In this document: piece by piece, positions 11,750-23,000 of the stretch
Layout of the letters: every line of letters starts with the position of its first letter
How positions within the stretch are numbered: position 1 is the first letter of the stretch
From: Utricularia gibba
Taxonomy: Eukaryota > Streptophyta > Magnoliopsida > Lamiales > Lentibulariaceae
Assembly (NCBI GenBank): GCA_002189035.1
Contig: NEEC01000014.1
Location: 1,180,501-1,244,500, forward strand
DNA length: 64,000 bases
Direction: 5' to 3'
The notes under the pieces: generated by a model
The model's input: only the letters and a program-made list of their open reading frames with translations
What the model was told of the DNA's origin: nothing
The model's database searches: none
Made by a program: the position numbers and the translations under genes

Positions 11750-11999
11750 TGTTACTTCTGCTCCCACTCTGTGCTCCGCCCACGAGCTGCAAATGCTAAG
11801 CAGCGCTACTTCTCTTGTACATACTTATCCAAAACATGTGATCCATATTCAAAGCTTTATCCTTTGATCCAAAAAACTTGAAATGACAAAAGCCCACATA
11901 ACAGGATGCAGTTCTTGCTTGAGTTTCACTCAGAACAACACGAACAACTATCACATACAAATCTCCAAGTTTTACGAGCTTGAAATGTTGAAGGGATTG

Positions 12000-13030
12000 T
12001 TAATTCTTTGCAGGATCACTGAAGAAGCTGTTGAGGGTTGGCATGATCTCAGGTTTCCTGTTTTGGACGAATTTCCTGAGGAAATGCTCCTTGTATTTGA
12101 ACCCCTCATCGAAATTCTCCAGCACACCAGCAGCTCTGCCTTGCTTGCTCACACTGTGACAAATATAACAGCAAAAAACCATTATTTATCACTAATCAGT
12201 TCTAGTCATCCCTTATAAATGACAGACTGTTGAACCCCCTGAATGCACACATATTTAGCTGTGTGTTTAGAATGCTGGGGATAGATCTATTCAAGGATCA
12301 AAGCTGGAGCAAAGGTAGAGGCACTTTGGATGAGCATTGATCACAATTCATCACCCATGAGGCATTGTTTATGGGTTCAGAACACTCACTATTACAACAT
12401 GGACAACAAGTTCGACAAGAACTGCTGGCGCCAGCTCAAAGCCGTCTCAAACAAGAACCAACAAAAGCGATGTTCAGTTTATATAAATCCCATTCCCCTG
12501 CAAAGGGTAGGCCTCATTCTTCGCTTCCTAGTCTATTGCTCTAATAGAGTAGGCCTCACAGAAACAAAATCTCATTAAAACTCCTTCCACAAAAAGGTAT
12601 GGAGTTTGAGATTTGACTTGAGATAAATTCAGCAGAAAAAAGAAAAGGTTTTTCATTGCAATAAAGAAGAAGAATTCCCATCCGTGAACTAGCGGGATAA
12701 ACTCTATCCTTCCTGACCGCAAATCGAATCAAGTAAAACTAATTCTGACTCAAAACAATCGCTAAAACGGTAATTATAAGGAGAAACAGAGGGATATCTA
12801 CCGGACTTCAGGGTTAATCGTGATATTACGAACCAACTGAAAAGCACAGATCCCCAAGGCAACACCCGTAGCTGCAAACAGCGGGTACGCCTGAAAAAAA
12901 ATCACAGATTCATGCACACACACAACCCATCATGGCAACACTCGGTGTGAAGAGAAGAGCAGATCGATCCCGATCGGGAAGATCCAAATCCACAAACCTC
13001 GGGCCTCAACCAGCGGCTAGCCGACGCCAT
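12000..13030 (-). CDS. B12D-like mitochondrial protein
   Basis: Small mitochondrial inner-membrane protein of the plant B12D family, linked to respiratory chain function and induced in seeds or under low oxygen; the exact role is not settled. Exons 13030-12998, 12890-12802 and 12153-12000 join in frame to 91 residues starting MASASRWLRPEAYPLFAATG. One membrane helix (AAYPLF-like to GICAFQLVRNI) is followed by NPEVR, RAAGVLENFDEGFKYKEHFLRKFV and the conserved end KPEIMPTLNSFFSDP. Length and order match Arabidopsis B12D (88 residues by memory). The promoter side abuts the RING gene's 3' end about 250 bases away. Confidence 0.92.
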
Positions 13031-13284
13031 CTCCAACAGCAGGGATCAGAGAGAGAGAGCGTGTAGACGGAAGAATCGAGCTTAAAGTGAAGCCTCAACC
13101 AACCATCCGTCGACAAGTGTCTAGTTAAAAAAGACTACTTTGATCAATCACTACACTCACGATTAATCATTGGTAGAATATTTCAGACCCACAAGTTTCG
13201 AATTTCCTGTCCACAGAAAGCAAAACAAGGTAACCAGAACGGGCTCTCGCTTTTTCATGTACAAAAAGAAAGCAAACCACAAGT

Positions 13285-14661
13285 CTAGCACTTCGTGAGC
13301 ATGCTCCAGGTGCGTGCCACGTGGAACCTCAGGCACCCCCCCCCGTTCACTGCTGGCTCTCCCACGGTCACCCTTGGCTCGTATGGCTTTCTGCATCCTG
13401 GGCAACGCCCGTCTTCCTCGAGGATTCTCTTGTGACAGAAGAGGCAGATCCTGAACCCACATGGGCAGGGGAGAAAATTTGAGTCCGTGTAGTCAAAATC
13501 CTCGAAACATATTGGACAAGAAGTGGTCACGGGCACAACATTCTTGCGGCCGTAACTGGGCTGTCGGCCATTGGGGTGGTGCTTAGAGTTCATGGTTAAA
13601 GTCGGCAAGCTTCGCGGCCGGAATGCATCATCTGGCCTCCAAGCACAGGGATTCTCAACAGCTCTTCGGTTAGGTGTGCCCGTCATAATATGGATTGCAC
13701 CCACTCGAGGAACAGTTTGTTCTGCCATATCATCCTTATCAGGTGTACGCTTTTCTCCATTAACTTGCTGCTTTTCATCAGATACACCCAAGGCATCAGC
13801 CATTGCTTCCCAGTCATCAAAGCAGTCATCCTCCCCTCCATCGCCCTCACTCACGTTGCCTGGAGAGAATCCACTACTGCTGCTGCTGCTGCTCTGATCA
13901 CTGAAAAAACCATTCCCAAAGCTTGCCATTCTAGCCATGTATTGGGATGTAAGGATCATGGGATCAATTTCACTGATAGTACTATTCTGACAGCGGTTCA
14001 TGCTTGCATTGAAATTGACCATGGAATCTTGGTTGCCATCATATACGCTTGCAGAGTGGCTAGTTGGGCTGCTGGGGGAAATGACTTTGAATCACTGGAA
14101 TTGTTCGTTGATGGTGTATCATCATCCTTACTTCTTGGTTCCATTTCCAGCTTTTCCAAATGATTTGGTGACCTTTGGCTCCCTAACACCCCATCACTTC
14201 CTTCCTCCTTTGCCATATTCTTATTTCTCACTGGAAGGAAATGCAGCTCTCAAAATCAAGAATTGATACAAAAATACAATATATAAAAGAAGAATCCACG
14301 CCCATAAAACAAGATTCACGAATACCAAATAAATGAACTACTACAACCACAAAGCGTGCAAGATTTCTAAACACACCCTGGGAAAGCCACTGCTCGCGAC
14401 GAGCATCAAGCTTGCACTGCTTCAACTTTGACAAACGGTTCGCCTGCAGAGCAGAGATATCCGAAATGAACGCCCATCCCAACGGGCAACAAAAACAATC
14501 TCAAATTGATGAAAAATAACGATAATCGAAAAAACATATCAAAGCATCTTTCAGCAATCAACAACGAGTAAACAACATCAGCATCGGAAACGCAAATGCA
14601 TTAAAAAACGAAAACGTGCCCTCTTTTTCTTGGCGAAATCCCTGGGATTCGATGAAGCCAT
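13285..14661 (-). CDS. RING-finger protein (CNOT4-like C4C4 RING), with a one-base frame break
   Basis: Likely E3 ubiquitin ligase of a plant family with a C-terminal RING and no RRM. Exons: 14661-14620 (MASSNPRDFAKKKR), 14443-14377 (ANRLSKLKQCKLDARREQWLSQ) and 14230-13285. The RING reads CPICFEDFDYTDSNFLPCPCGFRICLFCHKR and CPGCRKPYEP, eight Cys as in CNOT4/NOT4. Upstream are a basic helix, a Ser-rich acidic stretch and CFDDWEAMADALG. The first intron seems to use a GC donor (AGG|GCACG) with a normal AG acceptor. The frame breaks at 14074-14078 (plus-strand ggggg); a sixth G joins DSKSFPP to SSPTSHSASVYDGNQDSM. Arabidopsis At5g62910 is the closest I can name, from memory. Confidence 0.8.
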
Positions 14662-15422
14662 GGACACAGAGGCCTTGGGAACTGAATCAGGAAACATGGC
14701 TGGGCTGAGGCGACGCAAGCACGAATCGAAGTGGGGAACCCTAAACTTCTGTCGGAGATTTCGGAGCGAAGAGACGTAATCGTTTCGGCGTTAACGGGAA
14801 GCACAATTCCTCCCTCTCCTCCGGCGTCACAAATTTATAAATCGGATTCAAGTCCTCATTTGCACGAATGAGGCTCTAATTACCAATCTGCCCTTCAGCT
14901 CTGGAGGGAGGAAAACCAGAACTTTTTCGTCATTTCTTATTCAAAATTTAACCTTTTTAATTAAAAAACAAAATTGGTGAACAAATATTTTTCAGATCAT
15001 TTACTAAACTGATCATTCTCTCTCACACACTAATCAAATTTTTTAATTAAGGATAACCACCTTTATTAACGAGGATAACCACCTTTATGATACACCTTCT
15101 TCATGTCTCTCCCTGTTTTTTCCTGTGAGAAATGAGTGGGATAGCAGGAGTTGTATCTACACTGAGAACACTCATGATTCAAACTACTGATCTCAACACC
15201 TTCAGTGAAGGGAAAGCTAATGGCTAGTCTTATTTTGCTTCAAGCAACTTGATTTCTGTTCGAGGAAAAGAACAGCGAAAAACAAATCATCAGACACACT
15301 CAGAGTGACAAGCTTCAACTTACAAGAGGGTGCACGGTTTCACACTCGGTTAACTTCGGTCACAGAAACATTGGTCCAACCATGGCATAGAGTGCATTAT
15401 TTGGAGATGGAGGAACCACCCA
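14662..15422. other. Intergenic
   Basis: About 0.76 kb with the RING gene promoter side. It has a short direct repeat: GGATAACCACCTTTAT at 15051-15066 and again at 15073-15088 (22-base period). No gene is seen. Confidence 0.5.
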
Positions 15423-16053
15423 TCATTCAGAAATTTGTGGCTCGGATCTCTTCTCAAGCTGCTGCAAACCACAACAGTTGGACAGATAAGAAATGATACA
15501 TTATTGAAGGAAACAGGGGTGGCATGGGGCAACTATCTTCCTTGCAGGAAACGCATGAAACATGTAGTAGCAATGTAAGGCCGAGAAGTGTGATTCGTAT
15601 ACAGCATTTGGTGATCCAAGTAACAGTAATTAAATGATCAACTAAACTACTCCAAAATAACTCGTCTCTCAACCTGAAGACCAGCAAGCAATCACTAATG
15701 CACCGTCTTTCTAGCATTTGATTCAATGGTATCAGAAAGATTGACCCAAGCACTTCTTCAGCTCAACCAAAACTCACCGAAAGATTGAACTTTCCAAATC
15801 AATTTTGTTTTCCAAACTCGGAAATCTAAATGGTTCCCTTAAAAGCTGAGGTAAAGCGATTCACAACCAAGCAGAGATGTCCATTACAAGGAACTGAGGT
15901 AGAAGACATGATTCTTACCGCTTGAGCAGAGTGCCATGACAGACCACGGTAAATATTCATCGAGAGGGTTGCTGTAAGATACAACGTTGCAACCCCCAGC
16001 CCCGCTGTCAAGGACTTGTACACCAAATCCCCAATTCTACTCGCCGCCGCCAT
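15423..16053 (-). CDS. Small single-helix membrane protein, 57 residues, function unknown
   Basis: Exon 1 (16053-15919) encodes MAAASRIGDLVYKSLTAGLG and a helix VATLYLTATLSMNIY, then RGLSWHSAQA; exon 2 (15461-15423) encodes QLEKRSEPQISE and the stop. Donor GTAAGA and acceptor TTTGCAG are clean and the join is in phase 0. One transmembrane helix with a short positive N-terminus is typical of small inner-mitochondrial-membrane proteins. I recall similar short plant proteins of unknown function but cannot name the gene. A one-exon reading would run into intron sequence and a stop. Confidence 0.7.
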
Positions 16054-16546
16054 TTTCACCGAACACCACTCAATATATCGATTGAAACCCACCTCCTCCC
16101 CTCGCTCCGATGCCCACCTTGAACCGAAAACCCCTAACGAGCACCAGAATTTATCGCCAAGGTCGGTAACGGAAAGAAAAGCAGAAATTAAGCGCTACAA
16201 ATTTATGCGGTTGGCCAAATAAATAAATAAACCCTAATACAATCCCCAATTCTGGAAGGTCCTATCATCCGTACACACACTAACCTCGAGTATGAATAGT
16301 AATTAGTGTTTTTTAAAAATATTAATTCTTTTAATGGAGTTTCATCCGTACACACACTAACCTCGAGTATGAATAGTAATTAGTGTTTTTTAAAAATATT
16401 AATTCTTTTAATGGAGTTTTAGGTCATTGAAGAAAAAAAACAACACCAGCAATAACTTATCACCAAGTGTGTTACATGTTACAATTCAACTGGCAACTCT
16501 CAGATCTTCATCTGATGGAACTGTCATACTTCTTATGGAGTTTCAT
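16054..16546. other. Intergenic with a 77-bp tandem duplication
   Basis: About 0.5 kb between the small membrane protein and the coiled-coil gene. Its main feature is the exact repeat at 16265-16418. Confidence 0.6.
16265..16418. repeat. Exact tandem duplication, 2 x 77 bp
   Basis: The 77 bases 16265-16341 (starting TCATCCGTACACACACTAAC) recur without mismatch at 16342-16418. Perfect identity implies a recent event or an assembly duplication. The unit contains no coding sequence. Confidence 0.95.
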
Positions 16547-19181
16547 TCAGTCCCAACACCTCTTCCCCGATAATGACAGAAGCTGCAAGAGTTTGAAACA
16601 GCATAAGGGCCATGAATGCAGGGTAAATTGAGCTACTCATTCTGCTCCACGATTTGGTGTTGCATTTGAGGCGTTTTGCAGTTTTGTATGGTAAAAGCAA
16701 GGTGTTATAGAGCAGGGATGCAAAAGGGTCGAAGCTAGTTTACCTGTTGAGCGACTTGCAGTTGCTCTTGCACTGATTCCCTTGATGCAGTCGTCATGGA
16801 TAACTCCAAACTTTTGTCATCACTTTCAACGCCTCCTGGTTGCTGTTCCATCTCGAGCTCTTCTGATCCTCCTGAGACTTCTTTCTTCCGCTTTCTTTGG
16901 TATGTAAATTTGACTGTTTTTCCATTCAGATGGCTTGAAAACACTTGAGCTGCTTCGGATGGTAATGAGTCCAAGCTGTACACTTCAGTTGACATTTTTA
17001 CCGCAGCACCATTACCATCACGTCCCACACAAAAAACAGAATGTTCATCAGGGTTTCCTTGTTGTTCAGAGACTTCTGCATCACTAGTCAGATCCTGTGA
17101 CTCTGAGCATTGACCTAAACCAGACATATTGACATGAGGGGTTTCAATTTCTGAAACTGGTTTTCTAAGAGAATCCTTTGCTAGATGCTCAGATTTCAGC
17201 ATATCAGCTGTCTGGCTTGCACCTGATCCTGGTATGCTACATTTTTGTCTAGCACTTCTCTTCCTTTTCTGAAGGAAAGATGAGGAACCACCTGAACCAA
17301 AATTAGCTAAGGGCTTCTTTTCAAGTTTAGCCACTGAAGCCAGTGCTTTGGATGCCTCATGGCCTTTGTCATCTTCAGTATTGTTTTCCCTATCTGGTTT
17401 ACCCAAGAGATACATATTTCTTTTGGAACAATTCCATTCACATGCACGGATTCTTTGCGTACACCCATTTCTGTACAGGCCAGGCTCTCCAGTTTGGCAT
17501 GAATGCATCTCATCTTCCCTCAATCTTTCTTTTGAACAAAATCCATTCATATGACACGAGTTCTCTTTCTGCCTTCTCACAAGCTCAGACTGTAGTTCTT
17601 CCAGTTCTTGTCTAAGAACTCTTACAATTTCTTCAGACTCTTCAAGCTGGGTTTCAAGGTCATCAATCTTGTCCCGTTGACAGGAACAAGCTGCTTCAGA
17701 CTCCCTGATCTGTAAATTCCACGAGGTCAGTATCATCTAGTAGGTCCAAAAAGCTGGAAAAGGAAAATTAATGGTTGGTTTTTTGTTCCTAAAATCATGA
17801 GAAATGTCTCGGAAATAACTGCAGCTATGATGCGTCTAATCAAGCTGTACAAGGCCTTTTTATTACTTATTTGAAAACAAAAAAGCCAAAGGTATCATCC
17901 GCGATTCCATGTGGCTGAAGCATGACAGAGTTAGGGCTAAACAAAAGAAGAGCAATAAGAAGCAAAAGTTCTCTCAGGATCATTTTGCCCCATAAATAAA
18001 TGAGTTGCAGTTTTCACGGCTTGGATGGAAGCAGAGAAAGAAATATGCAACGCAACACCAGTGACATTAAACCTTTTCTCCACATTAAGAGGTTGGAGGT
18101 ATGAACCATACGACTATCAAGTTAAGCATGGGCTTTCCGCTGCTAATGACTCACCCTCTATCTGAAGCATGAGCTTGGAAGGTACGCGCATCTATGGAGA
18201 ACTAGAAAAGAGAGCAATAATGCACACAAATGATCTAGAAAAAAAAAACAATAAGGCAAGAACAAATTTCATGTACAAAGACATTTAGCAGTGTAAACTA
18301 AAACCATTTCAAATATTTCGTTTCCATGCCATTGCTCAGAATATATGCACATTGGAGCTCAAACCATCAGAACAACTAATCAATGAAGATGAAAGACAGG
18401 CGTATGGAAAAACCAAAGATTATCAGTAGCCATCAAAAGCCAATGAAATGGAAAATATTAAAAAAATAATCTTTTTGATTTACCTGTTTATCCATAATGT
18501 TCTTGAGGCGTAGCAGCATCCGCACCCCTTCCTCTTTTGCCACCTTAAGCTCATGCTGAAATTTTATTGATTTCCTCTCTGAAGCCATAACTCTTGCTGC
18601 TGCCTCCTCGGTTATTCTCAATATCACATCAGCGTACGCTTTCTTCAAGGCCGTTAAGTTCTAGAACACAAAAAAAGCACAATAGATGGCGGAATAATCA
18701 TATTATTGACACCTTCATTACTCAAATAATATGCATCCTATCATGTGTGAAGAAAAAACTCAAAAAGAGAACTTTTTTGCCACTCTGACAACAATGCACA
18801 TACACAAACACATCCAAATAACACACCCGAAAAAAAAGACTATCTGAAGTCGGGGAAATCACGATATAACGCATAAGACCATCAAAACGAGAGAAAAATT
18901 CAGTCACCAACTAAACCACCATCCGCCAACCCAAACCTACACAATCCCCAGAATACACCCATCACCAAAAGATCAAAAAATCAAGAAAACCAAAAAAAGG
19001 GAACAAACTACTTCAAGCCGTGAAAAAGCATTGCAATGACATCCAAGAAAGCACCACAAAAAAATGATACAGAGACACAGCAGGGTACACTTCGATGCTC
19101 TTCAGCCGACAAAAAAAACACCCGACCTCAAAAATCACCCGAGCACAAGTTTTAGCAGAAACTCACCCCATCGGTCTCCAT
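16547..19181 (-). CDS. Coiled-coil protein of unknown function, 397 residues
   Basis: Four exons join in frame: 19181-19167 (METDG), 18660-18484, 17709-16744 and 16582-16547 (LLSLSGKRCWD, stop). The first third is helical and coiled-coil: NLTALKKAYADVILRITEEAAARVMASE, ELKVAKEEGVRMLLRLKNIMDKQ, then DDLETQLEESEEIVRVLRQELEELQSELV. The rest is polar and probably disordered, with basic clusters (QKRKRSARQK, YQRKRKKE) that could be nuclear signals. I recall unnamed plant proteins with the same N-terminus but no assigned role. Exon 1 is only 15 bases and is supported by a strong GTGAGT donor and the phase match. Confidence 0.75.
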
Positions 19182-20060
19182 CTCAGAGAGCCCTCAAAAA
19201 TCAACCCGCTTTCCACAAAGAGGCTTTTCGGGAGTTCGGGTTCGTTGGGTTTCCGATTTCATTTATTTGCTCAGCCAGTTCTGTTATGAACGGAAACTTC
19301 CGTTGATTAAATTACGTGTTTACCCCTGACGGTGATACTCATCTACTACTATGCCACGCCAGAATCGCTGACTCCTACGATGGCGACCCCCAACGCCAAA
19401 ATACCTGCTCTGTGGGACCCAACAGTGGCTTACAAGTCTTTTCTATTTTGGAGGGAAAACGGACGCCACTTGGAAAGTACATTTCTACCCCCCGATTTTG
19501 TTTTTTAAAAATGAACGCAATTCTTTTTAAATATATTATTTACGAAAAAGCAAATCATCATAGTCCCTAATCCCTCAATGTGATTGGTGAATTAGAGAAT
19601 AAACATCAGAAATTAATTGTTCCCTAATTTACCCTGCAGGTCTTAATCAATATTTATATTTATTTGCCTTGGAAAAAAATATTTATTTATTATATATCTC
19701 CACATGGTGATCACTTTTCAAAATCTCCAGAGCACTTGAAAAAAAGCCCCTCAAAGGGTCGTATTGTTACATCAAATCAAACCAAGCACACGGCACAGAC
19801 ACAGGCCTCAACAGCTCACTGAATCCGACAGATCCTCATCTTCCAAAGGGAAACACAATGAAAATGATACTTACAGAAAGCGTATGCTTTCCCTGCTCCC
19901 CTCAACAGCAGCAGAGCAGAAAAAAGGACTCATTCCTTGGATGCAGCAGCAGCCTGTGTGGAGTAGGAAAGGAGGGAAACTTGAAAGAGAAAAGGATGAT
20001 GTACAAGTGTGGAGATGGGCGAGGAAAAAACGGCCCTTCCCTTCGGATGGATGCTCAGTG
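19182..20060. other. Intergenic: coiled-coil gene promoter and MOS14 3' side
   Basis: About 0.88 kb. Frames at 19316-19570 and 19764-20123 show no recognisable protein; part of the latter probably overlaps the MOS14 3' UTR on the other strand. Confidence 0.5.
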
Positions 20061-23000
20061 TCACGTGGAAACCAGGTTCATCTCGTGGGGTCGAAGAGCC
20101 CCTTGAACTATTTCTTGCACTGACCTGTTGCGTCTGCACACTTCTGATAATTCTTCGATGGGATTGAGGAGACCGTTCATGGCTGAGCCAGAGGCTATGT
20201 CTGATAACGCTTGCAAGAATCTGGTGGTTTCAGCCACTGTGGCTGCATTGGGTGGAATCAGGGAAACACTGTCCTTGGCCCACTCCAGCGCTTGTGCACC
20301 ATAGGCCCGAGTCAGGGCTAGGAGGGTATAAGTTACCTTTGGGATCAAATGAAGGAAAGGGGTGATTAAGAATCAAAATTCGCACGCATCAGGTGATGAG
20401 GATTTCAGATATTACTGTTTCTAGTCGGGAGCTTGGGAGAGCACCGGTGAGAGCAGCAATGAGAATTCGGGTGATGGCAGGGCCTCTGGGGATGATTACA
20501 CTGTCCCGGATCGACACATAGATCTTTCCTTGGGATGAGTTGCTGGCGTCGAAAACATCTGATAAGAAGCTCATTATGGACTTGGAGGCTTCCCTGCAGA
20601 TTAACAAAGTAATGTAACAACGGCCAAGCATACCACCATGCAAATAACAATGGCAAGTAATTCACAGAAACTAGTACCGCTCCGTATGATCATTTGCATG
20701 GTAATTATGTAGAGCAGTGAAAAGGAGCAGTGAGAACTTCATTTAGTAAACCAGACACACGTTGCAGCCAAATGGGGTAATAAATCAAGAAGCAGGCTAC
20801 TGATCCATGAGGAAATATTGATTGTATGTCCATCAGTTAGGAAAGTTGAAGCAAACAGATGTCCTGAATGAGTGATGTAATCTATGCAGCCGTAATCAGT
20901 TGCACAAGAGAATAAACCACTTGTTATATATCATGCATATTACGACGATGCAAGCACAGCAGGGAAAAGTGGGCACCTGTGTTGTACCGTGACGCCTATC
21001 ATCGAACAATCTACCAATGAAGGAAAGACCGAAGACTGAAAAAACAAATGAGGACAATAACGTATACACCTTGATGCCAACAAGAAACAGTCATCTGCCA
21101 AGTCAGGGCGGGATGTGAAATCCTGCAAAGAGTCATTGATTTTAAGTTGCAGCAGCAGGTAAAATCTCAAGAATAATATTTGGAGGTGTTTAACGCTGAA
21201 TGACCTGAAAATTTGTAAGCAAAATTGTTGTGTGGTAGAACAGCGACTCCAGAAGGATCCTCAAATAGTTTGCACAGACGGGATCTGATCCAAAGATCTG
21301 ACAGAGTGAGGAAAAAGAAACACGATTAGGATACATGAGCACCAAAAACTACTAGGTGACATCAAATTAAAGGAGATGGCAACCTTGACTACTTCGCTGG
21401 AAAGATACAAGAAACATGGCTGCGGATGCTGCCTGTACAAACCCTGTATCTCCTCTAGCATTACACCGACTGCGACTGCCATTAGAGTTTTGGAGGTCCT
21501 TACCTAGAAATGCAAGAGTAATAATCAGGAAAAATTAAATAAAACGAGTAGGAAGCCTGTGGACAAAAAATGTCACCGCAGAAAGCTTGTAGATAATGAT
21601 CTGAACAATTTAATACTCATAGAGGTGAATTTATAATATTTTACTCTCATCAACAATACAGTTAGACAAGCTAGAAACTGTGCAAGACCGAAACTCTTAG
21701 ACAATGATGAACTTACAGCATTTTTACATGCACGACAAAGAGATTCCATGGTACGCGTGTCCCATGCACGACTGCAACAGAAAACAGCAGCTTGACCTTC
21801 CACTGTTCAAATGTCAAAAAAAAAAAAAAACTGGCACTAACATGTCAAATATTGCCTTGAAGACTGGCCAAAGTTTTTGAACTGCATCTGCAACAGCTTC
21901 TGGATGATTCACATGTCTGGATGGTAGCACAAATACCTCATCATTGGTGGAAAAAAGAACAGAAAACAGATGCTCGCAAGTGTACACCTAAATATATTTG
22001 CTAGCCGATCGATATGCACTGTAAGCTCGCGGGCTGGTTTTTGGCCCAGCACAGCAGGGCCCTGTCTAATTATCTCCTGCAAATTTTTTAACCAAGCTAA
22101 TAATCCACCATATAGTATACGAAAACTTAACAAATATAATATAAACCTGTAAGGAAGCCACAGAAGGCATGCATAATGCCTCTAGTGCTTTCTTGGCATG
22201 CTCAGAAGGAAGTTCAGTGACAATCATGCTGTTGAAACAAATTCTAAAATAAGTCACTTACAAAATACGGTTATAAGCTTCCTAATTTAGGCCTACCTTA
22301 GGGCTTCAACAAGATGCAATGATTCTTCGGGAGACACCTTTAGAGGACCATCCCTGTGACTGCTCTTTGATATATCTGGAAGAGTCCGTCTAAGGACATG
22401 CACAGCTTTTTCTTGCAATCTACGGTAAGAGTATGCGGGAAAACATCTTAGAAAGAATTTCTGTTGATCAAGCACAAATGCAGCCAACATGGTTACAGTG
22501 GAAAAGGTTAAAGATGTTGATATGAATATAAAAAGGTTTCACAATGTTAAGCTCCAGCTAGTGGAAAAATGAAGTGGCAGCCAAGAAAATGCCAAAAAAA
22601 AATGCAATACCAGTGAAGAAATTGAAAACGAAGTCACACATGAAATTAGAGGCTCGCCCTTTGGGGAGTGAAAAAAACAAACTGATCGTGAAAGGACTTT
22701 ACCATCACAGATATGCCGAAATGCTAATGCAGCAGCTGCTGCTGTTTCTTCAAAACTCATCCCATGGACAAGAATATCTACGAATTGGGGCAAGAATGAA
22801 AGACCATTGGGTGCAGCATCAAGCCACTTTGAATAAGCTCCAATTGTTAAGCACACTAGTGTGAAGGCAGAAAAGAAAATGAAATCTCAGCACAGTATAT
22901 AAGAAACAAAATCATCAAGCGAATCACAGCATTGAAGTGTTAGTGAGTCATGGAAGCAATCACCTGTCTGCTGAAGCTGTGGCTGATGAGGGAGCTTTGG

